A stretch of 39,786 nt of DNA from contig JAAYEA010000076.1 of the NCBI GenBank assembly GCA_012689325.1, positions 1 to 39,786 on the forward strand. The letters run 5' to 3'. The notes under the pieces were generated by a model. It worked only from the letters and a program-made list of their open reading frames with translations, did not search any database and was not told where the DNA came from. Shown here one piece after another: positions 32,755 to 39,786 of the stretch. The stretch is from Chloroflexota bacterium (GTDB lineage: Bacteria; Chloroflexota; Anaerolineae; JAAYEA01). Position numbers and translations under genes: made by a program. Positions within the stretch are counted from its first letter, which is position 1. Each line of letters opens with the position of its first letter.

Positions 32755-33591
32755 GTGGGATCAGTCAGATCAGTGTACATGTTCACCGATCTCGAAGGGG
32801 TGGCGGGGATCGATGACTGGGATCCACGCCATCGCGACGATGCGGCGCAGGCCCGCGGCGTCTACGACCGGGCCGAGATGCAACGCTTGTTCACCGGCGA
32901 GATCAACGCGGCGGCGCAGGGGCTCTTCGACGCCGGCGTGGAGGAGGTGCTCATCAACGACGCCCACGGCGCAGGGCGCACCATCCTGGTGGAAGAGCTG
33001 ATCTCCGGCGTCAAGATCGCCAGGGGCGTCAATCGTCCCTACTGGCTACTGGGCATCTCGCCGCGCTTCGGCGCGCTGGTGCATGTGAGCATGCACTCCA
33101 TGGGCGGAACGCCCGACGGCTGCCTCTGCCATACCATGAGCCGGGGCTATATCTACCGGGCCAATGGCAAGGAGGTGGGCGAAATGGAGATGGCTGCCTA
33201 CCTGGCCGGCGACCTGGGCATCCCCTGGGTCTTTACCTCCGGCGACGCGCACGCCTGCTGCGAGGCGGAGGCCTGGGTGCCAGGCATGGTCACGGCGCCG
33301 GTGAAGGAGGGGCTGGACCTCAACTGCGCCATTCACCTGGCGCCGGTGGATGCGCGCCAGCTGATCCGCGAGCGGATCGCGGAGGCGGTGCGCAAGGCCT
33401 GCGAGATCAAGCCGCTGGTGCTGCCCGGCCCGTGCGTGCTGGAGGTGCAAAAGGTCGAGCCGTGGCCCGCCCAGATCAGGGAGGGGGCGGAGCGGGTGGA
33501 CGCCTTCACGCTGCGCTATGCTGGTGATTCCTTCTGGCAGGTCTTTCACCATCACGTCTATGGCAAGCCCGACCTGCCGTTGCCGGAATAA
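32755..33591 (+). CDS. M55 family D-aminopeptidase (DppA-like)
   Basis: The start is GTG 32755 with GGAGAGG 8 bp upstream, giving 278 aa, the family's usual size. DppA landmarks are the N-terminal metal-binding VYMFTDLEGVAGIDDW, VLINDAHGAGRT, HVSMHSMGGTPDG.L.HTMSRGYIY.ANGKEVGEMEMAAYLAGDLGIPWVFTSGD.A.C.EA, and the C-terminal RYAGDSFWQVF. These zinc decamers cut D-amino-acid-containing dipeptides, for example from peptidoglycan. The protein should be cytoplasmic. A near-consensus promoter lies just upstream. The hydrolase gene behind it, across a repeat-rich 140-bp gap, may or may not be co-transcribed. Confidence 0.93.
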   Translation: MGSVRSVYMFTDLEGVAGIDDWDPRHRDDAAQARGVYDRAEMQRLFTGEINAAAQGLFDAGVEEVLINDAHGAGRTILVEELISGVKIARGVNRPYWLLGISPRFGALVHVSMHSMGGTPDGCLCHTMSRGYIYRANGKEVGEMEMAAYLAGDLGIPWVFTSGDAHACCEAEAWVPGMVTAPVKEGLDLNCAIHLAPVDARQLIRERIAEAVRKACEIKPLVLPGPCVLEVQKVEPWPAQIREGAERVDAFTLRYAGDSFWQVFHHHVYGKPDLPLPE

Positions 33592-33728
33592 GGTTCGCCG
33601 CCGAGACACGGAGGACACGGAGGCTGGAGGTACAATGGGACGCAGAGCCTCAGGATGAACGCAGATCAGGATAGAGGATCCGATCTGGTCGATCCCGAGA
33701 ATCTGCGTCCTATCTGCTCAAGGGGGAG
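33592..33728. repeat. Repeat-rich spacer
   Basis: A short tandem GACACGGAG repeat (about 33605-33622) is followed by an inverted pair CGCAGAT...ATCTGCG (33659-33708 region). Similar low-complexity genomic spacers are common in large environmental bacterial genomes. A related CGCAGAGACGC patch lies at about 34760-34775. Confidence 0.4.
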
Positions 33729-34751
33729 ATGATGGAGCGGAACAGCGATTTCTTCAAGGCGATGCTGGAGCAAGGGCACGCGCACACGCCGCGGCTGAGC
33801 TGGCAGGCGACCACGCCCGCGGAGCACGCGGCCTGGCGGCGGCGCTTTCGCGCGCGGCTGGGCCAGGTGGTGGGGCGGATGCCCGAGCGGGTGCCGCTGG
33901 AGGTGGAGTGGGACGAGAAGGTGGAGGAGCCCGGCTTTACCCGGCACAAGATCTATGTGCGGACCGAGGCCAACTATTGGTCTCCCGCCTTTCTCTTCGT
34001 CCCCAAGGGACAGCGGCTCCCCGCGCCGGCCCTCGTCTGCTTGCATGGCCACAGCGGCATCTATCCCTACATCCGCGAGGGGACCGAGGCCCAGAAGGAG
34101 ATGGGCAGGACGCACGAGCTGGACTATGCGCCGTTCTTCGCCGAGCATGGCTATGTGACCATCGCGCCCATCGTGCGCGGCTGGAACGAGACCAAGGTCA
34201 ACATCGACCCGCACGAGAGCGGCTGCCAGCGCATGGTGATGGACGCCTGCCTGATGGGCCAGACGCCGGTGGGGCTGCGCTGCTGGGACGCCTCGCGGCT
34301 GGTGGACTTTTTGCAGACCCAGGAGTACGTGGAGCCGGGGCGGATCGGCGTGGCCGGGCTATCGGGCGGGGGATTCGTGGGGCTCTACTGGGCGGCGCTG
34401 GAGCCGCGGGTCAAGGTGGCCATGATCGCCGGTTTCTATTGCACCATGGTGGATTCGCTCTATTCCATCTATCACTGCCTGTGCAACTGCGTGCCGGGCG
34501 TGCTGGAGTGGGGCGAGATGCGCGAGATCGCCGCCCTCATCGCGCCGCGGCCGTTGCTGGCGATCAGCGGCAAGCAGGACGAGATCTTTCCCATCGAGGC
34601 GACCATGCGGGCCTATGCCGACCTGGAGCCGGTCTATGCGCTGCTGGGCGCGAAGGGCAACCTGGACCACGACTGGTTCGACGGCCCGCATGCCTGGTCC
34701 AACCGCAAGACGCTGCCCTTCCTCGCCAAGCACCTCCCGCTGCGGGGGTAG
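33729..34751 (+). CDS. Alpha/beta hydrolase, dienelactone-hydrolase/acetyl-xylan-esterase type
   Basis: The 340-aa frame has two adjacent ATGs (33729, 33732). The AGGGGGAG element leaves better spacing for the second. The catalytic set is complete: oxyanion LVCLHGHSG, nucleophile Ser in GLSGGGFVGLYWAA, Asp in AISGKQDEIFP and His in WFDGPHAWSN. The N-terminal ~70 residues (RRRFRARLGQVVGRMPERVPL) resemble those of the 37935 gene, so the two are distant paralogues. No signal peptide is seen, so action on an imported ester or lactone is likely. The true substrate cannot be told. Confidence 0.87.
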   Translation: MMERNSDFFKAMLEQGHAHTPRLSWQATTPAEHAAWRRRFRARLGQVVGRMPERVPLEVEWDEKVEEPGFTRHKIYVRTEANYWSPAFLFVPKGQRLPAPALVCLHGHSGIYPYIREGTEAQKEMGRTHELDYAPFFAEHGYVTIAPIVRGWNETKVNIDPHESGCQRMVMDACLMGQTPVGLRCWDASRLVDFLQTQEYVEPGRIGVAGLSGGGFVGLYWAALEPRVKVAMIAGFYCTMVDSLYSIYHCLCNCVPGVLEWGEMREIAALIAPRPLLAISGKQDEIFPIEATMRAYADLEPVYALLGAKGNLDHDWFDGPHAWSNRKTLPFLAKHLPLRG

Positions 34752-34892
34752 GCCACCGCAGCGGCGCAGAGACGCCGAGATATGGAGGCGGGGAGCGAGA
34801 AAGCAGCCCCTTGTGGGAGCGAACCTGGTGCTCGTCCAGGACGGGCCTCAAGTGCTTGCTGTTGACGGATTCACAAACGCCCTGAGCGCCTT

Positions 34893-35893
34893 ATGATGAC
34901 ACCGGTGGTGGAGACGATTCGCGTGGTGCAGTACGGGCTGGGTCCGATTGGGAGCGCCGTGGCGCGCCACATCGCCGAGCGCCCTGGCTTGCAGCTGGTT
35001 GGTGAGGTGGATATTGACCCGAGCAAGGTTGGCCGGGATCTGGGCGAGGTGATGGGCCGGGGGCGCTCGCTGGGCGTCAAGGCGGCAGGCGCGCTGGGCG
35101 AGGTGGGGGCCAAGGCTGACGTCATCTCCCATGCCACCAGCAGCTATTCCGATCGGTTCCAGCCGCAAATCCAGGAGCTCCTGGCGGCGGGTACGACATC
35201 GTCACCACCGCCGAAGAGCTTTCCTTCCCCTGGCTGGCTCATCCCCAGGAGGCCGCCGCGATCGCTGCCGCCGCGCGCAAGGCGGGCAAGATCGTGCTGG
35301 CGACGGGCATCACCCCTGGCTTTGTGATGGATTCGCTGCCCCTGAACCTCACCGGCCTCTGCCAGCGGGTGGACCATATCGGCATCCTGCGGCTGCAGAA
35401 CGCCTCCAACCGTCGCGGGCCTTTCCAGAAGAAGAACGGCTCCGGGCTGACGGTGGCCGAATTCCAGGAGCAGATGGCTGGCGGACGCATGGGCCATGTG
35501 GGCCTGATCGAATCTATCGGCATGATGATGGACACGCTGGGAAAGAGCTGGCCCGCTACGAGTCCAGCGTGGAGCCGGTGGTGGCGGAGCGGCCTATGCG
35601 CACGGCCTATTTCCAGGCGGAGCCGGGGCGTTGCATCGGCCCAAAGCGGGTGGCCCGCGCCTACACGGCGGAGGGCGAGTTCGCGACGTTTGACCTTTCA
35701 CGCCTACCTGGATGCCCTGGACGAAAAGGACGTCATCACCATCGCCGTCGTGCCCGCGCTGGAGGTTACGCTGCGGGGGACCAACGGCGACCTGACCACG
35801 GTGGCCATCGTGGTCAACGCCATTCGCCGGGTGCGCGAGGCCGCGCCGGGCCTGGTGACCATGCGCGACCTGCCTATCGTGACGAACTGGTAG
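34893..35893 (+). pseudogene. 2,4-diaminopentanoate dehydrogenase/dihydrodipicolinate-reductase-like gene with three frameshifts
   Basis: The protein begins with an NAD(P)-binding Rossmann motif (IRVVQYGLGPIGSAVARHI) and VGEVDIDPSKVGRDLGEV. It stays in frame to LLAAG. Around 35185 the frame moves by -1 to YDIVTTAEELSFPWLAHPQEAAAIAAAARKAGKIVLATGITPGFVMDSLPL. Near 35545 it moves by -1 again (LARYESSVEPVVAERPMRTAYF). Near 35692 it moves by +1, back into HAYLDALDEKDVITIAVVPALEVTLRG up to TNW. Each change is a single-base indel and the residual protein is otherwise well conserved. The start ATG has no clear ribosome binding site. It is either a young pseudogene or contains sequencing errors. Confidence 0.82.
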
Positions 35894-36398
35894 GAGCGGC
35901 GGGGCTTGGGCCTCACGTTCAGCGGAGGTTGTCCGAACCCACCCTATCGCGATTGGCGGGCACACACCCATGTGTGTCCTGAGCGTTGGCGGCCTCGCAG
36001 CGGAATGGCGGGGCCCCGCCGTCGTCGTGTCACACCTGCCGATGATCCAGACCGGCAACACCAGGTCGGCGAGGAAGGAGCTCTCAACCTCACCCGCCAG
36101 GACGAGCCCATCACTTCCAGCTCCGAGTGGCCGGTGGCGGCCGATCGGCCAGCATGCGGCCCTTTCGAGGGCCTGCACATGCGGCTTCGGGCGATCTCGC
36201 TCCCCTTGCCCCAGCGATGGCTGTGGCTCGCCAGGCGGGAATCCTGTCCCAAGGGGAGATCGGTGTCCAAGTCCAGTGTGGTACTCGATGTGCAGGGCTG
36301 CTTGACTGCAAGGAGTATCGACTTGCCGCGTCTCAGCGTCGGCCAGGCTGCTTTTTGGCCCATGCAGCGTCCGGGCCGTGAGCGAAAGGAGGATCGTC
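35894..36398. other. 505-bp intergenic region
   Basis: No protein signature was found on either strand; a long minus-strand open frame across it looks like chance. A small palindrome, ACACAC-CCAT-GTGTGT, lies near 35964-35979. Confidence 0.45.
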
Positions 36399-37619
36399 AT
36401 GACGATGCCCGTCAACTATGAGGAGGGCCTGGTGCCCGAGTATGCGCTGCCGGATCCACTGGTCTGCGCCGACGGCACGTTGGTCGCCGACGCACCGACC
36501 TGGAGGGAGCGCAGGCGACCGGAGATCCTCCGCCTCTTCGAGGAGCACGTCTACGGGCGCACGCCCAGCGCTGACGTGGACGCTGTCTTTGAGGTCTGGG
36601 AGAAGGATACCGCGGCTCTGAACGGGCTGGCGACGCGCAAGCAAATCCACGCCCGGTTTCATCGGACCGGGCAGCGGATGTCGATGGAGCTGTTGCTCTA
36701 CGTGCCCAACCACGCGCCCAAGCCCGTGCCCGCTTTCCTCGGGCTTAACTTTCGGGGAAATCACTCGATTCACACGGACCCTGACATCATGCTTTCGCAA
36801 GCCTGGGTGAGCGATCGCTACGAAGGCGTGGAGGGTAACCGTGCCACCGAGGCCGCCCGTGGCACCGTGTTCCACCAGTGGCCAGTGGAACGCGTTTTAG
36901 GTCGCGGCTACGCACTGGCTACGGCCTACTACGGCGATCTGGACCCCGATTATGATGATGGCTTCCGCAACGGTGTGCATCCTCTCTTCTATGCCCCAGG
37001 CCAGCTCGTGCCGGCCGCGGGCGAGTGGGGTGCTATAGGGGCCTGGGCCTGGGGCCTGAGCCGCGCCATGGACTATCTCGTGAGCGACTCCGAGGTCGAC
37101 CAGGGCAGAGTCGCCGTCATGGGCCATTCCCGGTTAGGCAAGACCTCGCTCTGGGCAGGCGCCCAAGACGAGCGCTTCGCCTTGGTCATCTCCAACGACT
37201 CGGGCTGTGGTGGCGCGGCGCTCTCCAGGCGTCGCTTTGGGGAGACGGTGGAGCGCATCAACACCACTTTCCCGCACTGGTTCTGCGGCAATTTCAGGCG
37301 ATATAGCGATCGGGTGGACGATCTTCCGGTGGACCAGCACATGCTCATTGCCCTGATGGCGCCGCGGCCGGTCTATGTCGCCTGCGCCCAGGAGTACCCG
37401 TGGGCAGATCCACGAGGCCAGTTCTTGAGTGCTTACCACGCCTCCCCGGTCTATCGCCTGCTGGGAGAGTCGGGGCTGGCCGCGGATAGCATGCCCGGCC
37501 TGCACCAGCCCGTCATGAGCCGAATCGGCTATCACTTCCGTGCCGGCAAGCACGATGTGACCAACTATGACTGGGATCGGTTCATGGACTTTGCCGACCT
37601 GCACATGGGGCCCGGGTAG
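36399..37619 (+). CDS. CE15-like glucuronoyl esterase family protein
   Basis: ATG 36399 was chosen because AAAGGAGG (36385-36392) is ideally spaced; this gives 406 aa. CE15 features are present: LNFRGNHSI near the oxyanion region, [12 protein letters not shown], the nucleophile elbow [80 protein letters not shown], and a C-terminal [24 protein letters not shown] holding the catalytic His. CE15 enzymes cut ester links between glucuronoxylan and lignin alcohols. Most are secreted, but no signal peptide is seen here, which suggests cytoplasmic use on imported fragments. Confidence 0.9.
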   Translation: MTMPVNYEEGLVPEYALPDPLVCADGTLVADAPTWRERRRPEILRLFEEHVYGRTPSADVDAVFEVWEKDTAALNGLATRKQIHARFHRTGQRMSMELLLYVPNHAPKPVPAFLGLNFRGNHSIHTDPDIMLSQAWVSDRYEGVEGNRATEAARGTVFHQWPVERVLGRGYALATAYYGDLDPDYDDGFRNGVHPLFYAPGQLVPAAGEWGAIGAWAWGLSRAMDYLVSDSEVDQGRVAVMGHSRLGKTSLWAGAQDERFALVISNDSGCGGAALSRRRFGETVERINTTFPHWFCGNFRRYSDRVDDLPVDQHMLIALMAPRPVYVACAQEYPWADPRGQFLSAYHASPVYRLLGESGLAADSMPGLHQPVMSRIGYHFRAGKHDVTNYDWDRFMDFADLHMGPG

Positions 37620-37934
37620 CTCGAAGCAGGGCCAGCGGTGTCTCCGACGGCCACAGCATTGTGATAGTCTGGCGCAGAATGAGGAGTCACGTCGTCCCGC
37701 GCTGCGACTACCGGAATCGGCGTTGACAGACCGGCAGGCAGTGGCGGAGCCCCAATGCACCAGCCTCTCCCTGGATGGCGAGTTGATCATCGAGGGCGGG
37801 CGTTTCGCCGCCGATCGGGGCGATGGCCCCGAAATGAGCAGTGTCGCTTCCGGCTGACCCAACACGTTGTAGCACCGCTCGGCCCAAGCAGAGGCGACGA
37901 GGGACATCACTATTCGATCAACAAGGAGAGAAAC
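37620..37934. other. 315-bp intergenic region
   Basis: No confident gene. One open frame ends at 37857 with SLDGELIIEGGRFAADRG, which has some protein-like character but no start signals. It could be a remnant. Confidence 0.35.
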
Positions 37935-39023
37935 ATGGCCAGGCCCGACATTCTACCTGATGGTCAATTCTATGCCACCTCGGAATACCTGGCGGCTCGC
38001 TGGGACAAGGCGTCCCGCCAGTTGGGCTTTCGCGCCCGCACACGGGCCGAGCATGCGGCCTGGCAGCGCGAGCTGCGGGCTCGTTTGCGCCAGATCACGG
38101 GGCTGGACACGATGCTCACCTGCGACCTGGAGCCACGGGTTACCGAGCAGGTGTCCATGGACGGCTACGTCCGGGAGCGCGTGCTTCTGCAGACGGAGCC
38201 AGGCGTGACGATGCCCCTCTATGTGCTCCTTCCGGCGGGCTTGAAGGCCGGTGAGAAACGGGCTGCGGTGATCGCCGCACACGGTCCCTCCAGTGGCGGC
38301 AAGTACGCCGTTGCTGGTCGCACCGATATCCCCGAGATGGTGGAGACCATCGAGCATTACCACTATGACTACGGCGTGCAGTTCGTGCGCCAGGGCTTTG
38401 TGGTCTTTTGCCCTGACGCGCGGGGATTCGGCGAGCGACGCGAGTGGCCGCGCCAGGGCGATGCCCGGGAGATGATGAGCTCCGGCTCGTGTGAGGTGCT
38501 CAATCACATGGCCCTGGCGCTCGGGCAGACGGTCACCGGCATGTGGACGTGGGACCTGATGCGCCTGGCCGACTACATCGAGACGCGGCCCGAATGCGAC
38601 GCCAGTCGACTGGGATGCGGGGGCCTCTCCGGCGGAGGACTGCAGACCCTCTGGTTTGCCGCGCTGGACGAGCGGGTCCAGTGCGCGATCATCAGCGGAT
38701 ACTTTTACGGGTTCAAGGAAGCGCTCCTCAGGGTGTGCACCCACTGCTCCTGCAATTTCGTGCCTCATCTGTGGGAAGCGGCTGACTGCGGGGACTTGGG
38801 CGCGCTGATCGCTCCAAGACCCCTATTGATTGAGACGGGCGCGCAGGATCCGCTGAATGGCGCCAGCGGGCTGGCCAACGTGACCAGCCAGGTCGAGATC
38901 GCCCGCTCCGCCTACCAGTTGCTCGACGTGCCGGAGAGGCTCGCCCATGCCGTCTTCCAGGGGGTGCATCAGTGGGACGGCAGCGAGGGGATCCCCTGGA
39001 TGAGGCGCTGGCTTTCGCAGTAG
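37935..39023 (+). CDS. Alpha/beta hydrolase, dienelactone-hydrolase/acetyl-esterase type
   Basis: The 362-aa protein starts at ATG 37935 behind AAGGAGAG. It has the nucleophile elbow LGCGGLSGGGLQTLWFAALDERVQCAIISGYF, an oxyanion segment AVIAAHGPSSGGKYA, the acid in LIETGAQDPLNG and the His in FQGVHQWDGSEGIPWMRRWL. The internal FVVFCPDARGFGERREWP segment and the Cys cluster VCTHCSCNFVPHLWE are typical of large bacterial acetyl-xylan-esterase-like hydrolases. The N-terminus (RTRAEHAAWQRELRARLRQITGL) parallels that of the 33729 gene. No signal peptide is visible. It is probably a cytoplasmic deacylase. Confidence 0.88.
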   Translation: MARPDILPDGQFYATSEYLAARWDKASRQLGFRARTRAEHAAWQRELRARLRQITGLDTMLTCDLEPRVTEQVSMDGYVRERVLLQTEPGVTMPLYVLLPAGLKAGEKRAAVIAAHGPSSGGKYAVAGRTDIPEMVETIEHYHYDYGVQFVRQGFVVFCPDARGFGERREWPRQGDAREMMSSGSCEVLNHMALALGQTVTGMWTWDLMRLADYIETRPECDASRLGCGGLSGGGLQTLWFAALDERVQCAIISGYFYGFKEALLRVCTHCSCNFVPHLWEAADCGDLGALIAPRPLLIETGAQDPLNGASGLANVTSQVEIARSAYQLLDVPERLAHAVFQGVHQWDGSEGIPWMRRWLSQ

Positions 39024-39046
39024 CGCGCTGGGCGGAGGCAGAGGTG

Positions 39047-39268
39047 ATGAAGCCTGCGTTCTATGACGAGAGCCTGGTGCCCGGGTATATGCGGCCGGAA
39101 TCGACACGGATGGAGCGGCTTGCCGTTGCCGGGCTGCTGATGCGCCAAGTTGCTGGGCTGGCGCACCACGACCATCTTGCGGCGCGCGATCCCCGTGGCT
39201 GCGAAGACGAGGTGATGCGCGAAGCCAGCGTCCACGCGCCCCTGCTGATTGGCTTTCCGGCTTGGTAG
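39047..39268 (+). CDS. Small hypothetical protein, possibly a gene fragment (73 aa)
   Basis: The frame begins at an ATG with a weak GAGG element upstream. The first residues (MKPAFYDESLVPGYMRPES) loosely recall the N-terminus of the CE15-like protein ([16 protein letters not shown]). I recognise no domain in the rest. It may be a degraded start of a larger gene. Low confidence. Confidence 0.35.
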   Translation: MKPAFYDESLVPGYMRPESTRMERLAVAGLLMRQVAGLAHHDHLAARDPRGCEDEVMREASVHAPLLIGFPAW

Positions 39269-39458
39269 GGTGAGCAAGGCAGTGCATACCAGGATCCTGC
39301 ACAACTGGCCGAACGGCAAGCTGGCGGTTGACACGAGAATCCGGCCTCCCAGGAGTCCACATCCGGTCTCGTTGGGATGATGGACTCACACGCGCATAGC
39401 GAGAAGGGCCTCCCTCGGGATGGCCCGGTGACGGCGCTTCTTGGCCACAGGAGCGGGG

Positions 39459-39786
39459 ATGAAGCTGGTGTTCAGCAGAAAAGGGTTCGATTCTGCCGCG
39501 GGCGGGATGCCCAGCCCCATCCTGCCCGATGGCCGCCTCGTGTCGTTGCCCATTCTCGACAGCCGATCCCGCATCAGGTACGGGGACATCACATCCGACG
39601 GCCGCTCCCTGGGGCCGCTGGTCGACCAACTCTCAGACGGGCGCGTTCGCTCGCATTGGCGTGCCCATCTTGACCCCGATCTTGTGCGAGAGAGCCTTCT
39701 GCGTTCGCCTGGGTGGCGGCCCCTATTCGGGCAGGCCGGTGCTGCCCAAGGCCATCTGCGCAACCACGGGGTGGGGCCCGGCGACC
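39459..39786 (+). CDS. Nmad3-type putative nucleotide modification protein, 3' end cut by window edge
   Basis: From ATG 39459 (AGGAG 5-9 bp upstream) a frame with no stop runs off the right edge, 109 codons visible. The sequence reads MKLVFSRKGFDSAAGGMPSP, ILPDGRLVSLPI, then SRIRYGDITSDGRSLGPLVDQL, HLDPDLV, GWRPLFGQAGAAQGHLRNHGV and GPGD. This matches the start of the nucleotide modification associated domain 3 (Nmad3) family as I recall it. Those proteins were predicted from genome context to take part in DNA or nucleotide modification, with no established reaction. Any partner genes would lie to the right of this window. Confidence 0.8.
   Translation, partial: MKLVFSRKGFDSAAGGMPSPILPDGRLVSLPILDSRSRIRYGDITSDGRSLGPLVDQLSDGRVRSHWRAHLDPDLVRESLLRSPGWRPLFGQAGAAQGHLRNHGVGPGD

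Noticed and set aside
35594-36415. 273-codon minus-strand frame in and beside the dehydrogenase remnant
   Set aside because: It overlaps conserved coding sequence on the other strand and shows no recognisable motif.
37567-37857. 96-codon frame after the CE15-like gene
   Set aside because: It overlaps the end of that gene, has no ribosome binding site and no recognisable domain; only its last 20 residues look protein-like.
39486-39500. GGTTCGATTC-like string considered as a tRNA T-arm
   Set aside because: No cloverleaf can be built around it, and it lies within the Nmad3-type coding sequence.

Overview
The window is GC-rich and bacterial, and most likely comes from a Chloroflexota genome of the Anaerolineae/Caldilineae type. 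The reasons are two family-5 substrate-binding proteins (one a Tat-lipoprotein with the Lys/Glu/Val-rich linker common in that phylum), a TPR-CHAT protein, Calx-beta exoproteins, a bacterial XPB helicase, small LGxxLxAxGT proteins and many intracellular esterases. This assignment is an inference from gene content. No rRNA, tRNA or CRISPR array was seen.

Layout. (1) 1-5180: a TPR-CHAT protease-like protein cut by the left edge, a subtilisin-family protease right behind it, a strong terminator, and two tiny paralogous genes. (2) 5373-11100: a GntR/FCD regulator with a near-consensus promoter and a palindromic candidate operator, then an orphan solute-binding lipoprotein, a UroD-fold protein and a LamG protein split by a beta-propeller. 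This looks like one uptake/catabolic operon, but no permease is present. (3) 11197-18024: convergent genes on the minus strand. These are a 1684-aa secreted subtilisin with Asp-box repeats and eight Calx-beta domains, and a class-C beta-lactamase-like serine hydrolase. (4) 18022-19490: a chimeric, N-terminally truncated solute-binding pseudogene.

(5) 19497-29368 is the most interesting block. It holds a two-gene unit (PRiA4_ORF3-domain protein plus an uncharacterised conserved protein), a decayed integrase fragment, an XPB/Ssl2 helicase, a SWIM zinc-finger/Helicase_C_3 protein split by a frameshift, and a divergent second Helicase_C_3-type protein with its own promoter. I propose these act together on nucleic acids, as a repair or defence module; this is an inference. 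(6) 29390-31580: an IS graveyard. A complete-looking IS with terminal inverted repeats (transposase split at an A6 run) sits inside the end of an IS3-type orfA, beside another transposase remnant. (7) 31697-32406: a Phd/PIN toxin-antitoxin pair.

(8) 32755-39023: an M55 D-aminopeptidase, two dienelactone-hydrolase-like esterases, a CE15-like glucuronoyl esterase and a diaminopentanoate-dehydrogenase-like gene broken by three single-base indels. None of the three esterases has a signal peptide, which suggests cytoplasmic processing of imported plant-polymer fragments or peptides. (9) 39459-end: the start of an Nmad3-type putative nucleotide-modification protein, cut by the right edge.

At least five single-base frame breaks occur in conserved genes (near 24190, 30150, 35185, 35545 and 35692). 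Either this region is decaying or the assembly carries indel errors; read-level checking would decide.
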